Source: G016234445 sp964438865
GTDB taxonomy: Bacteria > Chloroflexota > Dehalococcoidia > Tepidiformales > Tepidiformaceae
NCBI GenBank assembly: GCA_964438865.1
Contig: CAYTMI010000006.1
Coordinates: forward strand, 124,001 to 188,000
Length of the DNA stretch: 64,000 bases
Direction: 5' to 3'
The position numbers and the translations under genes were made by a program. Under the pieces are notes generated by a model, which saw only the letters and a program-made list of their open reading frames with translations, had not been told where the DNA came from and did not search any database. Shown piece by piece: positions 40,963 through 50,333 of the stretch; positions within the stretch are counted from its first letter, which is position 1; the number at the start of each line of letters is the position of its first letter.

Positions 40963-41806
40963 GTCCGACCGGGCTGGAGAGCTGGAATTCGAGCCGTTCG
41001 GCGAGGTCCGAGTAGAAGGACGACGCGTCCCGGAAGCGGGCAAAGCGGGTGATGTACTCGCTGATATGGACCTGGACGGAAACGCCGCTGTTGATCGGCA
41101 GATCGAGCTGGCCGTCTACACTGAGGATGGCCCCGTGGTCGGAGGTGACGCGCAGCTCGACCTCGGAGTCGGGCTGGAGGACGAGCGAGCGGCCGAGGGC
41201 TAGGTGAGCCGAAACCGGGGTCACGACGAGATGATGCTCGGCCGGTGCGAGGATCGGCCCGCCCGCGCTCAACGAATAGCCGGTGCTGCCGGTCGGAGTG
41301 GAGACGATCATGCCGTCGCAGCGATAGACAGCCACCCGTGCCCTGTCGATGTGGAGGTCGACGTAGATCGGGCGCCCGGGCGATCGGCGGCTGATGACGA
41401 TGTCGTTGAGGCCGTGGTAGGTGGACTTGCCGTGTTCAGGGTCATCGAGGTCGGCCCGGACCATGATCCGCTCTTCGATGCGCCAGTCTTCGGCGACGAC
41501 CCGCTCGACCAGGTTGAAGAGGTCACGCGGGCTCATATCGGTCAGGAACCCGAGGCGGCCCATGTTGACGCCAAGGATGGGGGCGCCGTGGCGCATCGCG
41601 ACGCTCGCCGCGCGGAGGACGGTGCCGTCGCCGCCGACGCAGACGATCAGGCCCGCCGCGGCGATGATCGCCTCATCCACCTCGACCCATGCGTCGGAGA
41701 CGTGGGCGGCGACCCCTCTGCGTTCGAACTCGCGGCCAATCTGGCCCGCGAAGGATGCGGCACCCTCGCTCGCGGGGTGGTGCAGGACGAGTGCCCGCTT
41801 CAGCAC
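40955..41806 (-). CDS. nadK: NAD kinase
   Basis: NadK makes NADP from NAD. The 283-residue protein has the GGDGT motif (VCVGGDGTVLRA), GVNMGRLGFLTD, the NDIVISR region and TPTGSTGYSLSAGGPI. The GTG at 41806 has GGAGG at good spacing and overlaps tlyA by 7 bases. The tlyA, nadK, recN order is typical. Confidence 0.95.
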   Translation of the reverse strand: MLKRALVLHHPASEGAASFAGQIGREFERRGVAAHVSDAWVEVDEAIIAAAGLIVCVGGDGTVLRAASVAMRHGAPILGVNMGRLGFLTDMSPRDLFNLVERVVAEDWRIEERIMVRADLDDPEHGKSTYHGLNDIVISRRSPGRPIYVDLHIDRARVAVYRCDGMIVSTPTGSTGYSLSAGGPILAPAEHHLVVTPVSAHLALGRSLVLQPDSEVELRVTSDHGAILSVDGQLDLPINSGVSVQVHISEYITRFARFRDASSFYSDLAERLEFQLSSPVGRA

Positions 41807-42543
41807 GCTGATTCCTCCGCCCGCGGACTTCGGAGCGCAACAAGGAACTCCAGGTTCCCATCGCCACCACGGACGGGGCACTCTACCACACCCTCGACGC
41901 TCCAGCTTTCCGGCGCGGCCCATTCCCGGAACTCGCGGAGGACGCGGGCATGGACGGCGGGGTCGCGGATCACGCCACCGCGGGGCACGCTCGCCGGGCC
42001 GGCTTCGAACTGCGGCTTCAGGAGGACGATCCCGGGCGTTCTCGCGGGGAGCCGTGCGGCCACCGATGGCAGCACCTTCCGCAGCGAGATGAACGAGAGG
42101 TCCGCCACGAAGAAGTCGATCGGCGGCAGCTCCGGGAGGTCCCGCGCGTTCGTGCCTTCGACGAGGGTCACGCGGGGGTCTTCGCGCAGCTTCTGGTGGA
42201 GCTGTGCCCGGCCGACGTCGATGCAGAGAACCGAGGCTGCGCCGTGCTGGAGGAGGCAATCGGTGAACCCTCCCGTCGAGGCGCCGAGGTCGAGGCAGCG
42301 CAGGCCGCCAACGTCGACCGCGAAGGCAGCGAGCGCCGCTTCGAGCTTCCTGCCGCCACGGCTGACGTAGCGTTCGGACTCAGTCAGTTCGATGAGCGCG
42401 TCCGCTGGCAGCATTGTCGCCGGCTTCACGAGCGTGAGCGTGCCGACGCGGGCGCGGCCGGCCATGATCAGGCGCTGGGCGCCTTCGCGGCTTTCGGCGA
42501 GGCCACGCTCGACCAACAGGACATCGGCTCGCACACGGGACAT
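41800..42543 (-). CDS. tlyA: TlyA-family rRNA 2'-O-methyltransferase
   Basis: The 247-residue protein has an N-terminal S4 domain (RADVLLVERGLAESREGAQR) and an FtsJ-like methyltransferase with SAM motif DLGASTGGFTDCLLQ, DLSFISLRKVLP and LLKPQFE. TlyA methylates 16S/23S rRNA cytidines in mycobacteria. A GACAAT hexamer lies exactly 6 bases before the ATG, a near match to the leaderless pattern. Despite the name, haemolysin activity is not expected. Confidence 0.93.
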   Translation of the reverse strand: MSRVRADVLLVERGLAESREGAQRLIMAGRARVGTLTLVKPATMLPADALIELTESERYVSRGGRKLEAALAAFAVDVGGLRCLDLGASTGGFTDCLLQHGAASVLCIDVGRAQLHQKLREDPRVTLVEGTNARDLPELPPIDFFVADLSFISLRKVLPSVAARLPARTPGIVLLKPQFEAGPASVPRGGVIRDPAVHARVLREFREWAAPESWSVEGVVECPVRGGDGNLEFLVALRSPRAEESAC

Positions 42544-42608
42544 AGCTCGATTGTCGATTGCCTACCCGCGGTTGTCGACCCACCCGTGAACCCAACCCCG
42601 CGCGGCGG

Positions 42609-42614
42609 TACGCT
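42609..42614 (+). promoter_or_regulatory. Leaderless-type -10 box of the ybaK-type gene
   Basis: GG-TACGCT, six bases before the GTG at 42621. Confidence 0.5.
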
Positions 42615-42620
42615 ATCGAA

Positions 42621-43100
42621 GTGAAGCCCACCGAGCGCGTTGCTGCCGCCCTGGAGGCCCTCGATCTCCCGGCGAAAGTTGTCGAATTCGACGCCAGCAC
42701 CGCGACGGCGGAGGCGGCGGCGGCCGCGGTTGGCTGCGAACTCGGCCAGATCGTGAAGACCCTCGTCTTCATCGCCGACGGCCGGCCGACGATGGCGCTC
42801 GTCGCAGGCGACCAGCAGGTCGACACGGTGAAGCTGGCCGAACTCCTTGGCGTCTCCCGCAAGCGCCTGAAAATGGGCTCGACCGATGAGGTGCTCGCGA
42901 TGACCGGCTACCCGGTTGGCGGCGTTTCGCCCGTCGGGGCGCTCACCCCTTGCGACGTGGTCGCCGATGAAAGCCTTCGGCGGTTCGAACGCCTCTGGGC
43001 GGCAGCCGGCGGGCCCCATGCCGTCTTCGGGATCGGGCGCGAGGAACTCGTGGCGGCGACTGGCGCCCAGTGGGCCGCCATCGCCCGGGCGGAATCATGA
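42621..43100 (+). CDS. YbaK/EbsC-family aminoacyl-tRNA deacylase
   Basis: The 159-residue protein has the YbaK fold: VVEFDASTATAEAAAAAVGCELGQIVKTLVF with the conserved Lys, then LGVSRKRLKM and GGVSPVGAL. YbaK/ProX enzymes clear mischarged tRNA (for example Cys- or Ala-tRNA-Pro); the exact substrate is unclear. GTG start chosen for the TACGCT-N6 box. ATGA overlap with the UbiA gene. Confidence 0.88.
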   Translation: MKPTERVAAALEALDLPAKVVEFDASTATAEAAAAAVGCELGQIVKTLVFIADGRPTMALVAGDQQVDTVKLAELLGVSRKRLKMGSTDEVLAMTGYPVGGVSPVGALTPCDVVADESLRRFERLWAAAGGPHAVFGIGREELVAATGAQWAAIARAES

Positions 43101-44029
43101 CGGCGGACGCCCGCGTCGTGGAGACGGGCCCGTCCTGGCCGGCGCTCCTCCGCGCGCTGCGCCCCTACCAGTGGCCGAAGAACGTCGTGGTCTTCGCGGC
43201 CTTCACCTTCAGCGCCGGCGACGCCTGGCTACCGAAGGAGCCCGACACCTGGTGGCCGCTCCTTTGGCGGACAGCGGCGCTGATGGCGCTCTGGTCGATG
43301 GCGGCCAGCGCCACCTACCTCGTCAACGACATCCGCGACCGCGAACTCGACCGCCTCCACCCGCGCAAGCGCTACCGGCCCATCGCCAGCGGGGCAGTCT
43401 CCGTGCGGACGGCGTGGGCGGCTGCGGCGGTCCTCGCGGCCGTGGCGTTGCCGCTCACCTTCGTGCTCGACACCGGTGCCGGGGGGATCCTGCTGGGCTA
43501 TTCGGCGGTCATGACCGCATATTCGTTCGGACTGAAGCAGATCGCGATCCTGGACATCCTCATCCTCTGCAGCGGCGTCATCGGCCGGGCCGTCGCCGGG
43601 GGTGCGGCGATTGGCGTCGAGATTAGCCCGTGGCTCTACGTGTGCACGAGCTTTGCCGCCTTCTTCTTCGCCGCCAGTAAGCGCTGGGCCGAATTCCGGC
43701 AACTGGGCGTGGATGCGCCAGCCCACCGCCCGGCGCTCGCGGCCTACAGCGGCGAGATCCTATCGCAGATGGTCGTCATCAGCGCCGCCACCGCGCTCCT
43801 CGCCTACGCGCTCTACACGATCGAGTCGGTCAACGTGCCCACGAACGGCGCGATGGCACTGACCATCCCGTTCGTCGCCTTCGCCCTGTTTCGCTACCTG
43901 CTGCTCCTGAACGGCACGCGAAGGACCGACGCGCCGGACCAGATCCTGTTCACGGACGGGCAGATCCTCGTTGCCGTGGCCGGGTTTGTGGTCACGGCCG
44001 TGACGGTGATGGTCGTCCACAACACGTAG
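43097..44029 (+). CDS. UbiA-family prenyltransferase (decaprenyl-phosphate phosphoribosyltransferase-like)
   Basis: The 310-residue protein has about nine helices and the prenyl-diphosphate motif NDIRDRELDRLHPRKRYRPI, with the second Asp-rich site less strict (AASKRWAEFRQLG). The N-terminal LRPYQWPKNVVVF and overall pattern resemble decaprenyl-phosphate phosphoribosyltransferase of mycobacteria rather than quinone-forming UbiA. Product is therefore uncertain. Coupled to the YbaK-type gene by ATGA. Confidence 0.85.
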   Translation: MTADARVVETGPSWPALLRALRPYQWPKNVVVFAAFTFSAGDAWLPKEPDTWWPLLWRTAALMALWSMAASATYLVNDIRDRELDRLHPRKRYRPIASGAVSVRTAWAAAAVLAAVALPLTFVLDTGAGGILLGYSAVMTAYSFGLKQIAILDILILCSGVIGRAVAGGAAIGVEISPWLYVCTSFAAFFFAASKRWAEFRQLGVDAPAHRPALAAYSGEILSQMVVISAATALLAYALYTIESVNVPTNGAMALTIPFVAFALFRYLLLLNGTRRTDAPDQILFTDGQILVAVAGFVVTAVTVMVVHNT

Positions 44030-44044
44030 GGCGGGCCGCCGCGT

Positions 44045-44911
44045 TCAGTCCTGGGGATGGATTTCCTCGGCGCCCGGACCGGCAAGGCCTGGGCGACCGC
44101 TCCACACCCAGGCGAAGTTAGTACGGCTCACGCCCATGAGCATCCCGCAGAGCGCGCTGGGGTGGACAAAGAGCCCCACGTCCGGGTGTCCCTCGTCGCT
44201 GTTGGCGTAGCGGGCCTTGTTCGCTTCCAGGCGGGATGCGAGGCCGAGGACGTCGTCCGTTTCGACATAGCACATGTAGAGCGATGGCCCGCGGCGCTGG
44301 AAGAAGCGGTGCATGGCGCCGTCGCCCCACGTCTGGGTGATCTCCACGCGGTCCAGCTTCCCCGGGGGATCGAAGAGCGTCAGCGTGCCCTTGTAGCCGA
44401 ACCGCTCGCTTTCAATGGGGCAGTAGCGGGTTGGGTCCAGGTCGAAGATGCGGGTGTAGAGGGCCGCAGTCTGTTGCCAGTCGAGGACCGGGTTGGTCAC
44501 TTCATAGACATGGTTGATGACGCCAACGCGCTCGCGTTCCACGACGGGAACGATGGTCGTGGGCATGCCGTGGGTTTCGGCGGCCGCGAGCACCAGCCGG
44601 CCTTTCTCCTCGGTGTAGGCCACGCGCTGCGAATCGAAGTGGCGCGCCATCTTGCCGACGTCCGCGGTAGCGAAGCCGACGCCGTAGAGACCCTGCCCCC
44701 AGCGTTCGGCGAAATCCTGCACGGGGCCGGGGCCGGCAGGCTGGAGGAACTCGAATTCGCTCACGCCGGCCTGGACGGTGGTCACGTGGGCGTTCAGCAC
44801 CCGGGACCCGCCCTCGCTGACCTTCTCGGCGCCGAAGGCGGCCATCCAGGTGTGCACGGCGGCTTCGCGGTCCGCGACCACCAGTTGGATGCGGTCGACG
44901 TGGGAAAGCAT
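44045..44911 (-). CDS. VOC-superfamily (glyoxalase/dioxygenase-fold) protein
   Basis: The 288-residue protein contains two VOC domains (about 1-120 and 130-270) of the type seen in 4-hydroxyphenylpyruvate dioxygenase and methylmalonyl-CoA epimerase: DRIQLVVADREAAVHTWM, FEFLQPAGPGPV, INHVYEVTNPVLDW and VEITQTWGDG. Candidate metal residues are His/Glu at strand ends but a full triad is not certain. CTGGAGG lies 6 bases before the ATG. Substrate unknown. Confidence 0.78.
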   Translation of the reverse strand: MLSHVDRIQLVVADREAAVHTWMAAFGAEKVSEGGSRVLNAHVTTVQAGVSEFEFLQPAGPGPVQDFAERWGQGLYGVGFATADVGKMARHFDSQRVAYTEEKGRLVLAAAETHGMPTTIVPVVERERVGVINHVYEVTNPVLDWQQTAALYTRIFDLDPTRYCPIESERFGYKGTLTLFDPPGKLDRVEITQTWGDGAMHRFFQRRGPSLYMCYVETDDVLGLASRLEANKARYANSDEGHPDVGLFVHPSALCGMLMGVSRTNFAWVWSGRPGLAGPGAEEIHPQD

Positions 44912-44973
44912 GGCGTCCTCCAGGCGGTGTCGGGGCACATTCTGGCATGAACTCCGGCCTCGCGCCCAAAGGG

Positions 44974-44997
44974 AAAGGGCCGGATGGCCGGCCCTTT
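44974..44997 (-). terminator. Terminator after clpX
   Basis: A 10-bp perfect stem AAAGGGCCGG/CCGGCCCTTT with a 4-base loop, then CCCTTTG on the minus strand; 28 bases after the clpX stop. Confidence 0.75.
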
Positions 44998-45025
44998 CGG
45001 TGGTTAGTGATTGGCTGCGGCCGAG

Positions 45026-46351
<1,326 letters not shown>

Positions 46352-46372
46352 GGCGTGTGTCCCCTTCCCCGT

Positions 46373-46999
46373 TTAGCGGCCGTCTGCCGGGCGCGCGAGC
46401 AATTCGTCGACCATGCCGTATTCCTTCGCACCCTGGGCATCCAGGTAGAAGTCGCGGTCAAAGTCCTTGGTGATCCGCTCAACGGGTTGACCCGTGTGGC
46501 TGGCGATGATGTTCCGGATGATCTCGTTGTTGCGAAGGATTTCCTTCGCGGCAATTTCAATATCGGTCGCCTGGCCCCGCGCACCACCCAGGGCCTGGTG
46601 CATGTGCACCGTGGCGTTGGGGAGAGCGAAGCGCTTGCCCTTGGCGCCGGCGCAGAGGAGGACGGTCGCCATGGACGCGGTCTGGCCGACGGCGATGGTC
46701 GACACGGCAGGCTCGATCAGCTGCATCGTGTCGTAAATCGCCAGGCCCGAGGTGATGACCCCGCCGGGGGAATGGATGTACATGGAGATGTCCCGGTCCG
46801 GGTCTTCGCGCTGGAGGAAGAGCAACTGCGCGACGATGAGATTTGCCACCTGATCATCGATCGGAGTCCCGAGGAAGACGATACGCTCTTTGAGCAAAAG
46901 CGAGAAAATGTCGAAGGCACGCTCCGAACGGGGGCCGCTTTCGATGACCGTCGGGATGATGGCCCGCACCAGCGGGTGGATCGTGTTGGCCTCGTTCAA
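46373..46999 (-). CDS. clpP: ATP-dependent Clp protease proteolytic subunit ClpP
   Basis: The 208-residue serine protease has Ser109 in VGQTASMATVLL, His134 in HMHQALGG and Asp183 in KDFDRDFYL. The N-terminus lacks a propeptide beyond the usual few residues. TTG start, overlapping the tig stop by TTGA. Forms the ClpXP protease with the next gene. Confidence 0.97.
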   Translation of the reverse strand: MNEANTIHPLVRAIIPTVIESGPRSERAFDIFSLLLKERIVFLGTPIDDQVANLIVAQLLFLQREDPDRDISMYIHSPGGVITSGLAIYDTMQLIEPAVSTIAVGQTASMATVLLCAGAKGKRFALPNATVHMHQALGGARGQATDIEIAAKEILRNNEIIRNIIASHTGQPVERITKDFDRDFYLDAQGAKEYGMVDELLARPADGR

Positions 47000-48321
47000 A
47001 CGGTTGCCTCCTCTGCCTCTGCCCCAGCTTCGCCCGCGGCGATAGCGGAAATGCGATCGAACGTCTTCTGCGTAACCAGGTTCCGGCGGATGGTCCCCCG
47101 CCCCTCTTCACCGGCGAAGAGCGCCCGGAAGCGCTCGCCGTCTTCGCCCATGGGGCCGATCAGCTTGTCCACCTCGGCGTCGATCTCCTCGTTGGCCGGC
47201 TCGATCTTCTCGAGGTCGGCCACCCGGTTCAGGACGAGCGAGCGGCGGACCCGCGTCTCGGCCGGTTCCCGGAAGGTCTCGCGGTATTCAGCCTCGGAAC
47301 GGCCGATCCGCTGGAGATAGGTCATGTAGCCCTGGCGGTCGTTGCCCACCTGGTCCTTGATGATGTGCTCGATCTCGCGGTCGACGACGACCTTCGGGTA
47401 GTCCAGGGTCGCACCTTCGACGATCTTGTCGAGCGCCTCCTGATGGTGCCGGGCCTTGGCCTGTTCGGTGAGGCTGCGAGTCAGGTCTTCGCGGATCCGG
47501 GTTCGCAGCGCGTCCATGGTCTGAAACTCGTCAGGATTGACCGAGTTCGCCAGTTCATCATCTTCGTCTGGGAGTTGCTCTTCCTTCACTTCCTTGATTT
47601 CGACCGTGAAAGTTAGGGGTTTCCCCTGAGCCCGATCGAGGCGGAAATCTTCGGGAGCCGTCAGTTCCACTGTCTTCGCTTCGCCCTTGGACAGGCCCAC
47701 GAACGCTTCGGCCAGCCCCGGCAGGAGGATCTCCACGCCTTCGCGCAGCGGGAATTCCGCATCCTTGTCGTCGACGAAGGAAGTTTCGTCGCCGCTGATC
47801 GTGCCGGAGACGTCGGCGGTGAGGACGTCGTCCCACTGGACGGGCCGCTCCACCGGGACGATCGTCGCGTGCCGGCGGCGAAGCAGCATGACCTGCTCCG
47901 CGACCATCTCGTCCGTCACTTCCACCGGCTCGCGGGGGACGCGGACTGAACGGTAGTCGTTGAGTTCCACCGTCGGCCGGACAGGAACGGTAGCCTTGAA
48001 ACGGACCGGCTCGACTTCGACGATTTCGAGTTCGGGCTGGTCGATGGCATCGACATCCTGGGTCTCGAGGACTTCGTTGTAAACGTCCGGGACCAGCCGC
48101 TTGACCGCGTCGTCCATGAGGCCCGCGCGGAGCTGGAGCGGCCCGCCCATGGCCCGTTCGATGGCGGCGCGGGGAGCCTTGCCCGGGCGGAAGCCGGGGA
48201 CCCGGGCCTTGCTGGCAAAACGCCGGTACTCGGCCTCGAGTGACTTCTCGAGACGTTCGGGTTCGACTTCGATATCAAGCAATACGCGGCTCTCAGGGAG
48301 CCGCTCGAGAGTAACCTTCAC
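46996..48321 (-). CDS. tig: Trigger factor
   Basis: A ribosome-bound chaperone. The 441-residue protein has the ribosome-binding signature ASKARVPGFRPGKAPRAAIE, a middle FKBP-like isomerase domain (about 155-240) and a long helical C-terminal domain. The GTG at 48321 is the most likely start; a TATACT box lies about 27 bases before it. First gene of the tig-clpP-clpX operon. Confidence 0.95.
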   Translation of the reverse strand: MKVTLERLPESRVLLDIEVEPERLEKSLEAEYRRFASKARVPGFRPGKAPRAAIERAMGGPLQLRAGLMDDAVKRLVPDVYNEVLETQDVDAIDQPELEIVEVEPVRFKATVPVRPTVELNDYRSVRVPREPVEVTDEMVAEQVMLLRRRHATIVPVERPVQWDDVLTADVSGTISGDETSFVDDKDAEFPLREGVEILLPGLAEAFVGLSKGEAKTVELTAPEDFRLDRAQGKPLTFTVEIKEVKEEQLPDEDDELANSVNPDEFQTMDALRTRIREDLTRSLTEQAKARHHQEALDKIVEGATLDYPKVVVDREIEHIIKDQVGNDRQGYMTYLQRIGRSEAEYRETFREPAETRVRRSLVLNRVADLEKIEPANEEIDAEVDKLIGPMGEDGERFRALFAGEEGRGTIRRNLVTQKTFDRISAIAAGEAGAEAEEATV

Positions 48322-48347
48322 CTGGCGATCTGTGCCTCCACCATCCG

Positions 48348-48353
48348 AGTATA
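48348..48353 (-). promoter_or_regulatory. -10 box of tig-clpP-clpX
   Basis: TATACT on the minus strand with GGTGGAGG in the short leader before the tig GTG. No clear -35 and no obvious heat-shock operator. Confidence 0.45.
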
Positions 48354-48395
48354 GCAAACGCGCCCGGAAGCGAAGGCGAAGGCCCTGCCCCTACG

Positions 48396-49373
48396 TCAGC
48401 GGGGCGTCATGCGCGGGTCCAGGATGTCCACCAGTGCGTCACCGAGCAGGTTCCAGGCGAAGAAGAAGAGGATCACCGGCAGGGAAGCGGCGAGGAGCAG
48501 GTGGGGGCTGGCTTCGAAGGTCCGGACGCCTGCGCCGTCGCCGATGAGCGTGCCGAAACTGGCGGTGGGCGGCGAGATCCCGAGACCGAGGAAGCTCAGC
48601 GCCACCTCCGCGCCGGCAATCCCGGCCATGCCCGCGGTCAGCCCGACGATGAAGAGCGGCATCACGCCGGGCAGGATGTGCCGGGTGAGCACGCGCCAGG
48701 TTGAGGCGCCCATGAGTTCGGCCGCCACGACAAAGTCGGCTTCGCGGAGATAGAGCGCCTGGCTGCGGACGATCCGGGACGAGCCGATCCAGGCGAAGGG
48801 CACGCTCGCGCCGACGATGATCGTGAACTGGAGGAACGTCTTTGCATCGTTCCCGAGGAACGTGCCCCTGAGATCCTGGGAGAGGCTATCAATGCGCGTC
48901 CGGAAGGCGGCCGTCAGCGCCAGCATGATGAACAGCGTCGGCAGGCCCGATAAGACCTCGCCGACGCGCATGATCAGCGTGTCGACCCAGCCTCCGCGGT
49001 ACCCCGCCAGGAGCCCAAGGCCCAGGCCCAGGAAGAGGCCGCCGGTGATGCTCACTGCCACTGTGAAGAGGATGGTCGTGCGGGCGGCGTAGATCACCCG
49101 GGAGAGGAGGTCACGCCCCAGGCGGTCGGTCCCGAACCAGTGGTCCGCGGAAGGCCCCTGGAGCCTCGCTTCGATGGAGCGGTCCTGATCGTTGGGGTCA
49201 TGGGGGGCGACGAGCGGCGCGAAGATGCCGGCCGTGTAGAAGAGCAGGAGGTAGGCCACCGCGAGCATCGCCAGCTTCTTTCGCACCACCTGCCGGAGAA
49301 TGCGGCGGCCAAGCGACTGCGACGGCCGGATCGGCGCGGCCGTGTCGCCTTCGAGGGTTGCTCCGGGCGCCAT
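48396..49373 (-). CDS. ABC transporter permease, DppC/OppC type
   Basis: The 325-residue protein has the OppC-type N-terminal helix and DHWFGTDRLGRDLLSRVIYA signature, five further helices and the EAA loop (AELMGASTWRVLTRHILPG). It ends in DALVDILDPRMTPR. It pairs with the adjacent DppB-type permease, with zero gap. The ATP-binding subunits (DppD/F) normally next to it are missing from this window. Transports oligopeptides or similar compounds. Confidence 0.92.
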   Translation of the reverse strand: MAPGATLEGDTAAPIRPSQSLGRRILRQVVRKKLAMLAVAYLLLFYTAGIFAPLVAPHDPNDQDRSIEARLQGPSADHWFGTDRLGRDLLSRVIYAARTTILFTVAVSITGGLFLGLGLGLLAGYRGGWVDTLIMRVGEVLSGLPTLFIMLALTAAFRTRIDSLSQDLRGTFLGNDAKTFLQFTIIVGASVPFAWIGSSRIVRSQALYLREADFVVAAELMGASTWRVLTRHILPGVMPLFIVGLTAGMAGIAGAEVALSFLGLGISPPTASFGTLIGDGAGVRTFEASPHLLLAASLPVILFFFAWNLLGDALVDILDPRMTPR

Positions 49374-50324
49374 CTATCCCCTCCCCGTCCCCACGCGCAC
49401 GCGCGGGTCGATGATCGCGTAGGAAACGTCGATGACGATGTTTGCGATGACGAAGAGGGTGGAGCCGAAAAGGACCAGTGAGAGCACGACATCGAAGTCG
49501 GGCGCGGTAACCGCCGCCAGCGATTCGCGGGCGATCCCCGGGATACCGAAAAACTGCTCCGTGAACAGTGCGCCCGCCGTGATCCCCGGGAGGGAGAGGC
49601 CGATGACGGTAATCATCGGGAGCAGGGCGTTGCGGGTGATGTGGGTGATGACGACGGTCCGCTCTTTCAGGCCCTTCGCCCGCGCGGTCCGGACGTAGTC
49701 TTCGGCCATGACGTTGATGACCGAGGCGCGCATGAAGCGGGCCACCCCGGCCACACCGGGCAGTGACATGATGACCACCGGGAGGATGACGTTTGGGCTC
49801 CACACCCCCTCCCAGCCGAGGCCCACGAGGCCCAGCTTCACCGCCAGGTAGTACTGGGCGATGGGGATGACGACGAAGGCGGGGACCGCGTCGAGGGCGA
49901 GCCAGAAGCTGATGGTCAGGGGGTCGATGAAAGTGCCCCGGGCCAGCGCCGCATAGACGCCAATCGGTATGCCAAGGGCGAAGGTGATGACGAGCGCCAT
50001 CGCCCCCAGCTGACTCGAAACCTTGATCTTCGGCCAGATAACCTCGGACACGGTGAAGCCCTGGTGCCGCGTGGAGACGCCCAGGTCACCGTGCGAAAGG
50101 TTCTGCATGTACTTGACGTACTGGATGTAGACCGGCTCGTCGTAGCCGTACTTCTTGCGCACTGCCGCTGCGCTCTCTTCGTTGTAGCGGGTGCCCATGA
50201 GGCTATCGACCGGGTCCCCGGGGGCGAGCCGGAGAACCCAGAAGACGAGGATCGAGATGGCGAAGAGGACAGGGATCGCCCACAGCACACGCCGGATGGT
50301 GTAGGCCAGCAGCCCCGGTCCCAT
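49374..50324 (-). CDS. ABC transporter permease, DppB/OppB type
   Basis: The 316-residue protein has the DppB start (YTIRRVLWAIPVLFAISIL), LAPGDPVDSLMG, and EAA loop AEDYVRTARAKGLKERTVV, with six helices. It is ten bases downstream of the binding-protein gene and directly upstream of the DppC-type gene. Confidence 0.93.
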   Translation of the reverse strand: MGPGLLAYTIRRVLWAIPVLFAISILVFWVLRLAPGDPVDSLMGTRYNEESAAAVRKKYGYDEPVYIQYVKYMQNLSHGDLGVSTRHQGFTVSEVIWPKIKVSSQLGAMALVITFALGIPIGVYAALARGTFIDPLTISFWLALDAVPAFVVIPIAQYYLAVKLGLVGLGWEGVWSPNVILPVVIMSLPGVAGVARFMRASVINVMAEDYVRTARAKGLKERTVVITHITRNALLPMITVIGLSLPGITAGALFTEQFFGIPGIARESLAAVTAPDFDVVLSLVLFGSTLFVIANIVIDVSYAIIDPRVRVGTGRG

Positions 50325-50333
50325 GGGCGAACC

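Noticed and set aside
41800..42543. TlyA as a haemolysin
   Set aside because: S4 plus FtsJ-like methyltransferase domains show an rRNA methylase; the name is historical.
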